A stretch of DNA of 64,000 bases from Endozoicomonas acroporae (lineage in GTDB: Bacteria; Pseudomonadota; Gammaproteobacteria; Pseudomonadales; Endozoicomonadaceae). A program made the position numbers and the translations under genes. The notes beneath the pieces are model-generated. The model worked only from the letters and a program-made list of their open reading frames with translations. It ran no database searches and had not been told where the DNA came from. The stretch lies in the NCBI RefSeq assembly GCF_002864045.1, contig NZ_PJPV01000044.1, forward strand, positions 1-64,000, written 5' to 3'. Positions 6,811 through 15,346 of this stretch are shown piece after piece. Each line of letters begins with the position of its first letter. Position 1 is the stretch's first letter.

Positions 6811-7296
6811 CGCCCAGCACCAGATTAACACCCCGGACTTTTGGCCGTAGCACTTGATGCAGCGGCCATCGACAATCTGTTTGTCATCCTGCCAGACAAT
6901 GCCATTCAGGGCATCGCAATAGAGTTTGGCCACATTATCAAAATCCGGCTTCACCGCTGGCCGGATAACACCCGCCAACGCCTCTGCCCGCTTCTTCTGT
7001 GACCAGCTTGCTGGCACCGCACTGACCGCCACAATCTCCACCCCAAGTGATCCTGTCAGAGGTTCACCCCGGTGCCATTGCCGCCCTGCCTGTTGCACTT
7101 GTTGCTCGGCCTGTTGTGTCGTTTTCGGCGTATAACAGCGGCCCTTCCGGGTAAAGCGGGGTCGTGCCTTGCCCATGGGCACGGCATTGACCAGTACAGC
7201 AGCACTTATCACTTTTGTATTGCCTGCAATCCCTTTTTGTAAAACCTCAGGTAGCTTGGCAATCCAGCTCCGGATCTCTTCCCTTTCCCTATGCAT
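6805..7296 (-). CDS. rusA: RusA-type Holliday junction resolvase
   Basis: 163 residues; RusA family proteins are ~120, and the extra part is an N-terminal helix of about 30 residues. The core starts at VLVNAVPMGKARPRFTRKGR (DNA-binding basic loop). It contains RPAVKPDFDNVAKLYCDALNGIVWQDDKQIVD near residues 111-142, whose Asp residues (FDN, CDA, QDD) form the metal site. The enzyme cuts four-way junctions symmetrically. The gene converges on the repressor gene with a 6-base overlap of the ends, and is the only minus-strand gene between the repressor and the recombination operon. Confidence 0.92.
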   Translation of the reverse strand: MHREREEIRSWIAKLPEVLQKGIAGNTKVISAAVLVNAVPMGKARPRFTRKGRCYTPKTTQQAEQQVQQAGRQWHRGEPLTGSLGVEIVAVSAVPASWSQKKRAEALAGVIRPAVKPDFDNVAKLYCDALNGIVWQDDKQIVDGRCIKCYGQKSGVLIWCWAL

Positions 7297-7457
7297 CCCC
7301 TTTGCCCCCCCTGAAATACCTGGTTATAGCAGATTTATAGAAATAACTAATCGAAAACTGAAATCTAATATAAATAGATCATAAGATTTATGTTTGTGGA
7401 ATTGCTATCCCTATATATAAATAAATTAACCATTAATAAAAAAACAACGGAGCCAAA
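7297..7457. promoter_or_regulatory. Second phage control region before the recombination operon
   Basis: A 160-base, very AT-rich spacer between divergent rusA and the rightward operon. A rightward promoter can be read as TTGTGG (7394-7399), 16 bases, TATAAA (7416-7421). GTGGAATT at 7396-7403 overlaps its -35 and repeats the half-site seen at 6061-6068. ACGGAG at 7447-7452 is the ribosome site for the first gene. Confidence 0.5.
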
Positions 7458-7790
7458 ATGGACGCAGTAACCACTGACCTGAATCGGCACCTGTCTGCCA
7501 TGGACACCTCAGAAGCCTTTGAAACTTATGTGGAGTCCGAGCTTGACCGGATTGAAACCGGATTCCAGACCCAACTTGAAAGCGGTTTGTCCTTCCGGGT
7601 GAATGGGTTCGGCGTGCTGACCCTCACCACGTTCGTAAAATTTCTCACCACCGAAGAATTCCATCCCATGCAGGGTTACCGCTGGCTGGCTGTGAAGCAG
7701 CTGGTATCTGACTGCAACGACGAAAACTCCCGCCTTTCCGGCTGGGACATCATCAACTATGCGAGCAAGCGAGGTTATTGCCGTGGTTAA
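7458..7790 (+). CDS. Hypothetical early phage protein, 110 aa
   Basis: First gene of the rightward recombination operon, with ACGGAG six bases before ATG. The protein is acidic and helical at the N terminus (DTSEAFETYVESELDRIETGF) with a mixed middle (FRVNGFGVLTLTTFVKF). No motif that I recognise and no membrane segment. Its end overlaps the next gene. The position in front of recT suggests an accessory recombination or anti-host role, which is only inference. Confidence 0.6.
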   Translation: MDAVTTDLNRHLSAMDTSEAFETYVESELDRIETGFQTQLESGLSFRVNGFGVLTLTTFVKFLTTEEFHPMQGYRWLAVKQLVSDCNDENSRLSGWDIINYASKRGYCRG

Positions 7791-8106
7791 TGAAAACGCT
7801 GAAGTAAACCGCCTTGAGGATTGTATTGAGAAAACCATCAGTGAATGGCTGGCATTCAACGGTTTTGTCTACCACCTGCACCGTATGAACAACCTGATCC
7901 GTCGTTTATGCCAGGTGATCTTTGTAGACACTCCGCAAACACAACTGCAGACGCTTATTGAGAAAGAGATAACGCCCTGGCGTTTGGAAAACGAAATGAG
8001 CAGCCACCTGACCGACCTTAACAACCTGATTCGAGAACTGGTGGACGTAATTTCCGCTTTGCAGGATCGCATTCAACGGGATGAGGCTCTTCGCCATGCA
8101 AGCTGA
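7783..8106 (+). CDS. Hypothetical helical phage protein, ~107 aa
   Basis: Start taken as GTG 7783, which follows GAGG by 8 bases and overlaps the previous stop; an in-frame ATG at 7759 would overlap by 32 bases. Two similar halves can be seen: FVYHLHRMNNLIRRLCQVIF and SHLTDLNNLIRELVDVISAL both carry a (M/L)NNLIR-L pattern about 65 residues apart, suggesting an internal duplication of a helical unit. Family not recognised. Its last 11 bases overlap recT. Confidence 0.55.
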   Translation: MVNENAEVNRLEDCIEKTISEWLAFNGFVYHLHRMNNLIRRLCQVIFVDTPQTQLQTLIEKEITPWRLENEMSSHLTDLNNLIRELVDVISALQDRIQRDEALRHAS

Positions 8107-8986
8107 TACCTCATCCCTCAACGAAACCATTATTGGTGCCCAGCAAAAGACCTTCGTCAAAATCGCCATGCGGGAAAAGCTGGTGCATTGGGCGGAAGAG
8201 AGCCAGTTTGCCTTGGAGGCGTTTCAAAAGAATCCGTCCCTGCAGAAATGCAGTCCGCAAAGCATCCAGAACGCCATCATTAATGTGGCCACCTGCGGCC
8301 TGACCCTGAACCCGGCCAACGGACTGGCTTACCTGGTGCCGGAATATAACAAGCAGACCTGCCAGAGCATCTGCCAGCTTCGCATCAGTTTTAAAGGGTT
8401 ATGCAAGGTGGCCATTGATAGTGGCGCCATTCAATGGGTACGGGCGAAAATCGTCCGGGAAAAAGATCGCTTTGACTATCTCGGTCCCTGCAAGGAACCC
8501 AACCACCTGATGAATCCTTTTGCCACCGACCGTGGTGAGGTGGTGGGCGTCTACTGCATCGCCAAAACCGCCAGCGGTGACGTACTGGCCGATGTGATGA
8601 GCCGGGCAGAGATTGACAAGATCAAGGCAGCCGCCAAAACCCAGACCGTCTGGAATAGCTGGTACGAAGAAATGGCCAAAAAAGCCATTATCAAGCGAGC
8701 CAGCAAACAGTGGCCTTCTGCCAGCAGTGCCCAGCGGTTCCAGGAAACCGTGGCCACCATTAATAAAAACGAGGGTAACGTCATTGATGTTATCGAGGGT
8801 GAAAGTACGCCCATGGTTGACTATTACCCGGATGAAGACTTCCAAAAGTTCCTGCCCGATTACCAGTCCGCCATTGCCAGCGGTAAATGGACCGTCGAAA
8901 AAGTAGCGCAAAAAATTGCCACTAGAGCCCCGTTATCCCCCCAGCAAATCAAACAACTGCAGAGCTTCGTGCCAGAGGAAAAATAA
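8096..8986 (+). CDS. recT: RecT-family single-strand annealing protein
   Basis: 296 residues from MQADTSSLNE; GAGG lies 9 bases upstream, while the ATG at 8081 has no ribosome site. Family landmarks are SLQKCSPQSIQNAIINVATCGLTLNPANGLAYLVPE (about residues 48-83), QLRISFKGLCKVAIDSG, AEIDKIKAAAKTQT, and WYEEMAKKAIIKRASKQWP. RecT forms rings and filaments on ssDNA and anneals complementary strands exposed by its partner exonuclease, whose gene starts at the last base of this stop (TAATG). The pair is a complete RecET-type system. Confidence 0.95.
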   Translation: MQADTSSLNETIIGAQQKTFVKIAMREKLVHWAEESQFALEAFQKNPSLQKCSPQSIQNAIINVATCGLTLNPANGLAYLVPEYNKQTCQSICQLRISFKGLCKVAIDSGAIQWVRAKIVREKDRFDYLGPCKEPNHLMNPFATDRGEVVGVYCIAKTASGDVLADVMSRAEIDKIKAAAKTQTVWNSWYEEMAKKAIIKRASKQWPSASSAQRFQETVATINKNEGNVIDVIEGESTPMVDYYPDEDFQKFLPDYQSAIASGKWTVEKVAQKIATRAPLSPQQIKQLQSFVPEEK

Positions 8987-10539
8987 TGAAAGAGCATACC
9001 GTTGAACAGGGCAGCCCTGAATGGCTAACCCTGCGCCAGAACTATTTCACTGCCAGTGAAGCACCGGCCATGATGGGCGACAGTCCGTTTACCACCCGTG
9101 ACCAGTTACTGCACCAGAAGAAAACCGGTAGCGTGCCGGAAGTTACCGAGTTCCAGCAGAAGAAGTTTGATGAAGGCCACGCGGCAGAAGAAAGTGTACG
9201 ACCATTGGCAGATGCCATCGCCGGCCGTCCACTGTTTCCTACCACGGGAACGGTCACGATTGATGGTTTGCCCCTGCTGGCCAGTTTTGATGGCATCACC
9301 TTTGACAATACCCTGGTGTTCGAGCACAAGCTCTGGAATGAGAAGCTGGTTGCCCAGATTGAGGGCGAGGGTATTGAACCCGCCTACTACTGGCAGTTGG
9401 AACAACAGTTACTGGTCAGCGGTGCCGAACGGGTATTGTTTGTCTGTTCCGATGGTTCCGCTGCCAACCTGCGCCACGTCTATTACGAATCTCAGGAACA
9501 TCGTCGTGCAGCCCTGATCGCCGGATGGCAGCAATTTCAGGCGGATTTGGAAAGTTTCACACCGGTCGCGCCAAAGCCGGTACTTAAGGGGGAACTCATC
9601 AGTCATTGCTCAGTGGTGTCCATCAACATCAGTGGTCAGGTAAACCAATCCAACCTGCCAGCACTGGAAGAGCAAATCAGCAACACCGTCAAAGCCATCA
9701 AATCAGAGCTGGTTTCTGACCAGGACTTTGCCGATGCCGAAACCGCAGTGGCTTTTCTAAACGACACCGAGGACAAACTGAAAGCCGGAAAAGCAATGGC
9801 CCTGTCGCAAGTACCGGACATTGCCAGCCTGTTTGACACCATTGACCGCCTGCAAAAGCAAATCAAAAGCAAGCGCACCTCATTGAAAAACCAGATCACC
9901 AACAATAAGAAACACCTCAAGGACTCCATGGTTCTGGCAGCAATCACGGCCCTGGAAGAAGACCGTCAGGCCATCAACAAGACCTTGCATCCGGCCTTTG
10001 TCCCACAAGTCGCTGCGGCAGCAGACTTTCAGGAGGTCATCAAGGGTAAAAAGAAAACCGAGAAAATGCAGTCAGCCATTAATGACCGACTGGCTGAGGC
10101 TCGGATCGAACTGAAGCGGCAGGCTGCTGCCCTGGAAAAAAATCTGGCGGTTTATAACAAGCTGGCTATTGGCAAGGACTACCTGTTTCCCGATCTGGAT
10201 CTGCTGCTCCACAAAGACCAACTGGACCTGATGGCCATTATTGAAATGCGCCTCAATCAGGAAAGCCGGAAGAACCTTCCCGCCAATGAGTCCGCCCCGG
10301 CCCCTGAAAAACCTGCTCCGGAAAAAAAAGAAGACCAGCAGGACCTGCTCTACGCACCAGAAGAACAGAAAGAGCTGATTCTCGCCAGCACAGTTAAAAC
10401 AGTGGAAAAAATGGTCGGTACGTCCGTTATGGATAGCTTCCGCTATGACCGCCACGGCAATGAATACGGTGTTCAGGTGGTGATCCGTCGCAGCGGACTG
10501 CTGACCCCAGCCACACAACTCAAACTGAAAGAGGCATAA
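8986..10539 (+). CDS. YqaJ-type phage exonuclease with long helical C terminus
   Basis: 517 residues, about twice the length of lambda Exo. The N-terminal ~210 residues are a YqaJ/lambda-Exo PD-(D/E)xK nuclease: [23 protein letters not shown], then Asp102 (ASFDG), Glu113 and Lys115 (VFEHKLW), and [10 protein letters not shown]. It should digest 5' ends and hand ssDNA to RecT. Residues ~220-430 are charged coiled-coil-like helices; after a Pro/Ala/Glu-rich linker (~435-455) a small C-terminal domain follows. The C-terminal part recalls DUF1351-type phage proteins, so this may be a fusion; that comparison needs a profile search. Co-translated with recT and ssb. Confidence 0.88.
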   Translation: MKEHTVEQGSPEWLTLRQNYFTASEAPAMMGDSPFTTRDQLLHQKKTGSVPEVTEFQQKKFDEGHAAEESVRPLADAIAGRPLFPTTGTVTIDGLPLLASFDGITFDNTLVFEHKLWNEKLVAQIEGEGIEPAYYWQLEQQLLVSGAERVLFVCSDGSAANLRHVYYESQEHRRAALIAGWQQFQADLESFTPVAPKPVLKGELISHCSVVSINISGQVNQSNLPALEEQISNTVKAIKSELVSDQDFADAETAVAFLNDTEDKLKAGKAMALSQVPDIASLFDTIDRLQKQIKSKRTSLKNQITNNKKHLKDSMVLAAITALEEDRQAINKTLHPAFVPQVAAAADFQEVIKGKKKTEKMQSAINDRLAEARIELKRQAAALEKNLAVYNKLAIGKDYLFPDLDLLLHKDQLDLMAIIEMRLNQESRKNLPANESAPAPEKPAPEKKEDQQDLLYAPEEQKELILASTVKTVEKMVGTSVMDSFRYDRHGNEYGVQVVIRRSGLLTPATQLKLKEA

Positions 10540-10541
10540 CC

Positions 10542-11021
10542 ATGGCTAACGGCATCAACAAAGTCATCCTTATCGGTAATGTCGGGCAGGACCCCGACAT
10601 CCGGTTTACCCAGGGCGGTCAGGCTGTGGCCAATCTCAGCCTCGCAACAGCTGAACAATGGAAGGACCAGCAGGGCCAGAAGCAGGAAAAAACCGAATGG
10701 CACCGGATTGTCATCTTCGGCAAGTTGGCTGAAATCGCCCAGCAATTTGTGAAGAAGGGCAGCAAGCTCTATATCGAGGGCAAGCTGCAGACCCGCAAAT
10801 GGCAGGATCCAAATACAGGCCAGAATCGCTACACCACAGAAGTTGTGGTGAACGGTTTTGGTGGTGTGATGAATATGCTGGATGGTCGTCAGGCTGGTGG
10901 CCAGCAGTATCAGCAGCCAGTTCAGCAGCAAAACCAGTATGCCAATACTCACAATGGCAGCCAGCCTGCGCCACAGCAGCAAGACCATTACGACCAATAC
11001 GACAGTTCAATCCCATTCTGA
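10542..11021 (+). CDS. ssb: Single-stranded DNA-binding protein (phage)
   Basis: 159 residues. A canonical OB fold: [62 protein letters not shown], then a Gln/Asn/Gly-rich linker and the acidic tip DQYDSSIPF that binds partner proteins. It protects ssDNA during phage replication and recombination and probably contacts RecT or the exonuclease. It begins two bases after the exonuclease stop, with GAGG upstream. Confidence 0.96.
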   Translation: MANGINKVILIGNVGQDPDIRFTQGGQAVANLSLATAEQWKDQQGQKQEKTEWHRIVIFGKLAEIAQQFVKKGSKLYIEGKLQTRKWQDPNTGQNRYTTEVVVNGFGGVMNMLDGRQAGGQQYQQPVQQQNQYANTHNGSQPAPQQQDHYDQYDSSIPF

Positions 11022-11033
11022 CCGGAGGCAAGG

Positions 11034-11387
11034 ATGCCAAAACTCACACTGGACCACCTATGCCTTGGTTTGGAAATTGCCCACCTGAAAAGAACCGGGC
11101 AATACGACGAGGCAGAGAAACTGCTCAAACTACGGCGCAAGAAGCAACAGCAGGCCGTCGAAGTCGTCAACGACCCAGCCAAAAAATTGCCCTGTTACGA
11201 TTGCCTGAGACAAGTGCTTATTCAGGCACTGACCGCTATCACCATTGTCGATGACGACGAGGTTCATGCACAGAGCATGATTATCTCAGCCTACCTGCTT
11301 CAGGAGGCTAACGATCTGCACCAATCCTATAACCCGTTGTGCCCGGCCATTGATATGCCCGGGAATGAGGGAAGCACTCTCCATTGA
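11034..11387 (+). CDS. Hypothetical phage protein, 117 aa
   Basis: Preceded by GGAGG, 12 bases after ssb. The N terminus is helical and basic (KRTGQYDEAEKLLKLRRKKQQQ). A single CxxC (LPCYDCLRQ, about residues 53-58) precedes a helical segment and a Ser/Pro-rich end. I do not recognise the family. The two cysteines alone do not support a zinc site. It may be an SSB-associated accessory protein, by position only. Confidence 0.55.
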   Translation: MPKLTLDHLCLGLEIAHLKRTGQYDEAEKLLKLRRKKQQQAVEVVNDPAKKLPCYDCLRQVLIQALTAITIVDDDEVHAQSMIISAYLLQEANDLHQSYNPLCPAIDMPGNEGSTLH

Positions 11388-11434
11388 GCGGCCATATCCT
11401 GGCGAATAAAACAAAACTATAAGGACCGTAAAGC

Positions 11435-12685
11435 ATGGATAGCACCCAGCAGAACAACGACCCATTCAATTTCTCATCGATGACAGAGGAGGGCAGAGCA
11501 GCCAGTGATGAAGTCACTACCCATGTTGTGACCAATGCCAGGGCGAGAATGAAAAATGACCAGCCCGAAACCATGTCCAGCCGAGAGATTGCCGAGATCA
11601 CCGGTAAGCGACACGACCATGTTATTCGTGACATAAAAGTCATGTGTGAACAGATGGAATGGAGTCTCCCCAAGTTTGGGGACACCTATATCAACCCCCA
11701 GAATGGTCAGGAATACACCCAATACAACTTGCCAAGGTTTGAATGCGAAGTCCTGATTACCGGTTATGACGTGAAACGACGGGCTGCAGTTATTGGGCGC
11801 TGGCATAAGCTGGAATCAGGTCAAGCTGCTCCCATGATCCAGCTCAACGAATCAACATTACCTGTTGACCCACATCTCCAGCTTGAGAAAAACATCGCCT
11901 CCACCCGAAGTGCCGTTGCCCTGGCAGAAGCCCTGGGTTTTACCGGCAATCAAAAATTGCTATCAGCTGATCGGATGCTGAAAAGCCAGATCGGTTTCTC
12001 ACCACTGGAAGCCATGGGGCAAAAACAGCTGGTTGCCCCTGTTCAGGCTATGACCTTCACGCCTACCCAGCTCGGCCAGATGATGACCCCCGCGCAGGAT
12101 CCACGACAAGTGAATAAGTTGCTGGAAGCCGCCAGCCTGCAAATCAAATTAGAAAACCAGTGGGTGCCCACCGAGTATGGGCAACCCTATTGTGAAATCC
12201 TTGATACCGGTAAATCCCACAACAGCGGAACACCGGTAAAGCAGGTGAAATGGTTCCAGTCCGTACTGGGTCGTCTTAAGCCCACTCCTGCAGAAGACCC
12301 ACCGTCAATACATTGTTCTATCGAGCAGGAAGCCCGGCAGAAGGATCCAGTGGTGTTTGGTTCAGAAACCGATGAACAGCCGGTACCAAGAAAGCAAAAG
12401 CGGAAACGCAATCGCTACGAACTGGACGATTACTTCTCCCTGGTAGAGCTGGGTGAGTTTATTGGCCGAAGCCGTCAGCACGTTGTGGAAGTGCTGGAAA
12501 AACTCCGGATCATCAAATGGACCGGGCAGGGAAAAAAAGGCAAGTACCTGCTTACCGACCGTGGCTGGCAGTACGGACTGATGTACGACCCTACCGAAGT
12601 CACCTTCCATAGCCGGAACAGTAAACGACTAACCACCAGTAATGCACAACCCGTATTGGGTTATGACATTTTGAAGTTCTTTTGA
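11435..12685 (+). CDS. Rha-family phage regulator with KilAC-like domain
   Basis: 416 residues in three parts. Residues ~45-125 match the Rha domain: TMSSREIAEITGKRHDHVIRDI, then FGDTYINPQNGQEYTQYNLPRFECEVLITGYDVKRRAAVIGRWHKLE. Residues ~205-280 fit the KilAC antirepressor domain (FTPTQLGQM, VNKLLEAASLQIKLENQWVPTEYGQPY). Residues ~330-416 look like another winged helix (FSLVELGEFIGRSRQHVVEVLEKLRIIKWTGQGKKGKYLLTDRG). Rha proteins interfere with phage or host regulation when overproduced; KilAC proteins inactivate repressors. AAGGA precedes the ATG. Confidence 0.85.
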   Translation: MDSTQQNNDPFNFSSMTEEGRAASDEVTTHVVTNARARMKNDQPETMSSREIAEITGKRHDHVIRDIKVMCEQMEWSLPKFGDTYINPQNGQEYTQYNLPRFECEVLITGYDVKRRAAVIGRWHKLESGQAAPMIQLNESTLPVDPHLQLEKNIASTRSAVALAEALGFTGNQKLLSADRMLKSQIGFSPLEAMGQKQLVAPVQAMTFTPTQLGQMMTPAQDPRQVNKLLEAASLQIKLENQWVPTEYGQPYCEILDTGKSHNSGTPVKQVKWFQSVLGRLKPTPAEDPPSIHCSIEQEARQKDPVVFGSETDEQPVPRKQKRKRNRYELDDYFSLVELGEFIGRSRQHVVEVLEKLRIIKWTGQGKKGKYLLTDRGWQYGLMYDPTEVTFHSRNSKRLTTSNAQPVLGYDILKFF

Positions 12686-12702
12686 TGGCAGGGGAGATAA
12701 AT

Positions 12703-12957
12703 ATGAATACCGAATTTGCACTACTGGCTCAGTACAATAAGGCATTTGTGCCACTTGAACAGGTTTGTCAGGAGTTTTTTAACCTGGGAGAAAAGCAAGC
12801 CAGAAACATGGCTGCAAAAGGGCAGCTCCCCATCCCGGTCATGAGGGGAAGTCGCAGTCAGAAGTCGCCCTATCTGGTTAAAGTAAGTGACTTGGCAGAG
12901 TACCTGGATCGTCAATATCAAGCCCATCGAAACGACTGGGAAATCTTAAATCAGTGA
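12703..12957 (+). CDS. PrtN-like pyocin-activator family protein, possible excisionase
   Basis: 84 residues from MNTEFALLAQYN; GGGGAG lies 8 bases upstream, so the ATG at 12682 overlapping the previous gene is not used. The sequence follows the PrtN family: FVPLEQVCQEFFNLGEKQARNMAAKGQLPIPVMRGSRSQKSPYLVKVSDLAEYLDRQ. It is a single winged-helix-like DNA-binding domain related to MerR/AlpA-type regulators. Converging on the integrase gene with an 18-base gap, it is well placed to be the excisionase/directionality factor; that role is inferred. Confidence 0.82.
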   Translation: MNTEFALLAQYNKAFVPLEQVCQEFFNLGEKQARNMAAKGQLPIPVMRGSRSQKSPYLVKVSDLAEYLDRQYQAHRNDWEILNQ

Positions 12958-12972
12958 GGGGGGATTCCCCCC
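12958..12972. terminator. GC hairpin between converging PrtN-like and integrase genes
   Basis: GGGGGG (12958-12963), loop ATT, CCCCCC (12967-12972), directly after the PrtN-like stop and three bases before the integrase stop. No T-run follows on the plus strand. Probably a transcription barrier rather than a classical terminator. Confidence 0.5.
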
Positions 12973-12974
12973 GC

Positions 12975-14129
12975 CTACCCATCCATTAGTTCCTGAATCC
13001 TCTGTTCTTTATATTCCTTTTCCAGTTTCATGCAGATAGACAGCAGGTCGACAACTTCTGTTTCATGCAGATGGGTGTATCTCCTCAAATTGTTCCAGTT
13101 AACATGACCAGAAAGGTGGGCAACCTGGGGTATCGTTTTTCCCTGTTCAAACCAGCGTGAAATACCATCGTGTCTGAATGAGTGAAAGGTAACATCGGGA
13201 ACACCTAAATTTTTCGTCATTTCACAAAATTTATTAGAAACCGAAGCAGAGTTAAATGGGAATATCCTGTCTTCCTCCGGATTGCGTTTCTGCATATTGA
13301 TGATCTCAATACATTCATCAGGAAGTTTGATGTTATGCGTGTTTCCCATTTTTGAGTTTGGATCCTTTCGATCTTCAACGATAATTCGACCCGTATCATG
13401 GTTGAAATTTGACCAGGTCAGGTTGCATATTTCGTCAAGTCTGAATGTGCTGTAAACGGCAAACAACATTAAGTGGCGGTATTTGATTTCCGATAATGGG
13501 TGGTGGTCACGTTTTAAGCAATACTTATAGATTAAAGTAAATTCGTTCTCACTTGGTCTGTAGTCACGATGGCGTGATTTGCCAGTCAGTTTTTGCTTAA
13601 AGATAGATTTTCTGAATTCATCGGTAAGCATCTCGCTATTAAATGGGCATTCAATTCTGTCTTTCCATGCCAGTGCATTTGTCAATGCGGCAAGATCCCG
13701 ATGATTGGTTGCAGGTGTTACACCATCAACCGTGATGCGTGTTTCAAAGTGTTTAATAAAGTGCTGTGACGTCAGGTTGCTTGAATGTATTTTCGCAATG
13801 GGAAACTTCCGCCACTTTTTAATACATGACCAGTCATTTTTTTTAAAATCGGTAATGCCCTTTCTATTAACATACTTAATCAAACGATTAATGTATTCCT
13901 CCAAAGTGACATCTTCAACCGGTTCCGGCATTGGGTTGCCTAGCAGTATATTTTCAAACTCATTAAGAAACTCTCGCTCACGTTTTGAGGCCCATTCAGT
14001 AGCCCGGACTTTCTCGGTAAATCGTCTGCGTTCAAACCGACTAAAGGATGGATGTTTTTTTCTTAACCGTACAGAAGCGATATAGATGATCGTTTTGTCT
14101 TGTCGTTCTTTTGAGATATCAATAGCCAT
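12975..14129 (-). CDS. int: Phage tyrosine integrase
   Basis: 384 residues. An N-terminal arm-binding segment (KHPSFSRFERRRFTEKVRA) is followed by a SAM-like core-binding domain (LEEYINRLIKYVNRKG) and a catalytic domain with STFRLDEICNL (Arg, about residue 230), VEDRKDPNSK (Lys), FHSFRHDGISRWFE (His-x-x-Arg, about 318), LSGHVNWNNLRRYTHLHE (His, then nucleophilic Tyr about 350). It inserts and excises the prophage. The last gene of the prophage, reading inward, with the repeat array at 14189-14347 immediately upstream of its start, as in lambda-type int-att layouts. Confidence 0.95.
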   Translation of the reverse strand: MAIDISKERQDKTIIYIASVRLRKKHPSFSRFERRRFTEKVRATEWASKREREFLNEFENILLGNPMPEPVEDVTLEEYINRLIKYVNRKGITDFKKNDWSCIKKWRKFPIAKIHSSNLTSQHFIKHFETRITVDGVTPATNHRDLAALTNALAWKDRIECPFNSEMLTDEFRKSIFKQKLTGKSRHRDYRPSENEFTLIYKYCLKRDHHPLSEIKYRHLMLFAVYSTFRLDEICNLTWSNFNHDTGRIIVEDRKDPNSKMGNTHNIKLPDECIEIINMQKRNPEEDRIFPFNSASVSNKFCEMTKNLGVPDVTFHSFRHDGISRWFEQGKTIPQVAHLSGHVNWNNLRRYTHLHETEVVDLLSICMKLEKEYKEQRIQELMDG

Positions 14130-14419
14130 AAAGCCCCACTATAGTACTACTCGCTGATTAATTATCTGTGTATAGTTGCCACAAATCCTTGGCATTGGAT
14201 GCTGTAGTGCATATCGTTGGCATTGGCAGTGATCATATTCGCTACATCCCTTTATTCTTATGGCTTATAGGGGATCTGGAAAATAAAAATGCCAACGAAT
14301 GCCAACGACGTTGTCAATCATAGCATAGCGTTGGCAATATATTGGCAACGGTGTATGAAAACAGTACTTAATACTAATAAATAGTTAGACATGAAAAGAA
14401 TAATAAAGAGGTGTATTTC
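14130..14419. other. Integrase-to-livH spacer, probable attachment region
   Basis: 290 bases without a gene, AT-rich. It contains the TTGGCA array (separate entry), the probable int promoter, and the boundary between prophage and chromosome. No tRNA or tmRNA fragment is present, so the integration target is probably intergenic. The att core cannot be located without the left prophage end. Confidence 0.6.
14189..14347. repeat. Seven TTGGCA/TGCCAA repeats, probable integrase arm sites
   Basis: TTGGCA at 14189, 14217, 14223, 14331 and 14342; TGCCAA (inverted) at 14290 and 14300. Several copies share longer context (CGTTGGCA, ATGCCAACGA). They come as pairs: 14217/14223 in tandem, 14290/14300 ten bases apart, 14331/14342 eleven bases apart. 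About 10-bp spacing puts sites on the same helix face, as for arm-type Int or Xis binding. Confidence 0.75.
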
Positions 14420-15346
14420 ATGGGGGAAGCTGGATTTTACTTTATACAACAACTACTTAACGGGATTACGATAGGTAGTACGTACGCTCTGATAGCAATC
14501 GGGTATACCATGGTCTATGGCATCATTGGAATGATCAACTTTGCCCACGGCGAGATATATATGATCGGCAGCTATGTTGCCTTTGCCGTGCTGGCCGGTC
14601 TTGCCTTGATGGGGGTTGACAGTATTGCCCTGATGCTGGCCGCCGCTTTTATCATCAGCATTATTATTACCAGTACTTACGGCTTTGCCGTTGAGCGGGT
14701 GGCCTATCGACCGTTAAGAAACAGTAATCGACTGATTGCCCTGATCTCGGCGATCGGTATGTCGATTTTTCTACAGAATTATGTCCGTATCGTTCAGGGC
14801 TCGAGAGATATCGCAATGCCCAGCCTGATTACCGGTGGCTGGACGTTTGGGCCCGCTGATGAGTTTAATGTCACTCTGTCGTACATGCAGGTGGTGATTT
14901 TCATTATTACGTTTATCACCATGACACTTCTGACGCTGTTTATTTCCAAATCAAGGATGGGGCGTGCATGCCGGGCATGTGCAGAAGACCTGGGCATGAC
15001 CCGGCTGCTTGGCATCAATACCAACCAGGTTATCTCCCTGACCTTTATTATCGGTGCGGCACTGGCTGCGGTGGCCGGTGTTTTACTGGGTCTCTACTAC
15101 GGCGTTATTAACCCCTATATTGGTTTTCTGGCGGGTTTGAAAGCGTTTACAGCGGCGGTTCTTGGTGGCATCGGCAGTATTCCGGGAGCTGTGCTTGGCG
15201 GCCTGATTCTTGGTGTTACCGAAGCGTTTACCGCAGGGTATTTCAGTAGCGAATATAAAGATGTCGTCGCCTTTAGTCTGCTGGTACTGATTCTGTTATT
15301 CCGACCTTCAGGAATTCTCGGCAAGCCGGAGGTAGAAAAGGTATGA
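14420..15346 (+). CDS. livH: Branched-chain amino-acid ABC permease LivH
   Basis: 308 residues from [26 protein letters not shown] stands six bases before this ATG, so the GTG at 14411 is not used. An integral inner-membrane protein with about eight hydrophobic segments and the family signatures [30 protein letters not shown] and, near the end, [24 protein letters not shown]. With LivM it forms the channel for Leu/Ile/Val uptake, energised by LivG/LivF. First gene of the operon left here; the periplasmic binding protein usually encoded just upstream is absent, and phage DNA takes its place. Confidence 0.95.
   Translation: MGEAGFYFIQQLLNGITIGSTYALIAIGYTMVYGIIGMINFAHGEIYMIGSYVAFAVLAGLALMGVDSIALMLAAAFIISIIITSTYGFAVERVAYRPLRNSNRLIALISAIGMSIFLQNYVRIVQGSRDIAMPSLITGGWTFGPADEFNVTLSYMQVVIFIITFITMTLLTLFISKSRMGRACRACAEDLGMTRLLGINTNQVISLTFIIGAALAAVAGVLLGLYYGVINPYIGFLAGLKAFTAAVLGGIGSIPGAVLGGLILGVTEAFTAGYFSSEYKDVVAFSLLVLILLFRPSGILGKPEVEKV

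Larger units (their letters stand above)
1..14400. mobile_element. Lambdoid-style prophage, right-hand part only
   Basis: A continuous block of phage genes: terminase, lysis cassette, replication O/P-like genes, CI-type repressor, RusA, RecT, exonuclease, SSB, Rha regulator, PrtN-like protein and tyrosine integrase. The left edge is cut inside terL, so head and tail genes and the left attachment site lie outside the window. The right boundary falls between the integrase start (14129) and livH (14420); about 14400 is a guess because no att core can be proven here. Every gene reads open, with no frameshift or transposon insertion seen, so the element may be intact. Confidence 0.93.

Noticed and set aside
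14189..14347. CRISPR array
   Set aside because: The repeats are only 6-8 bases, in both orientations and irregularly spaced; no cas genes are present.
14130..14410. tRNA or tmRNA integration target at the right prophage end
   Set aside because: No cloverleaf or CCA-ending sequence can be folded from this spacer; the repeats there do not resemble tRNA.
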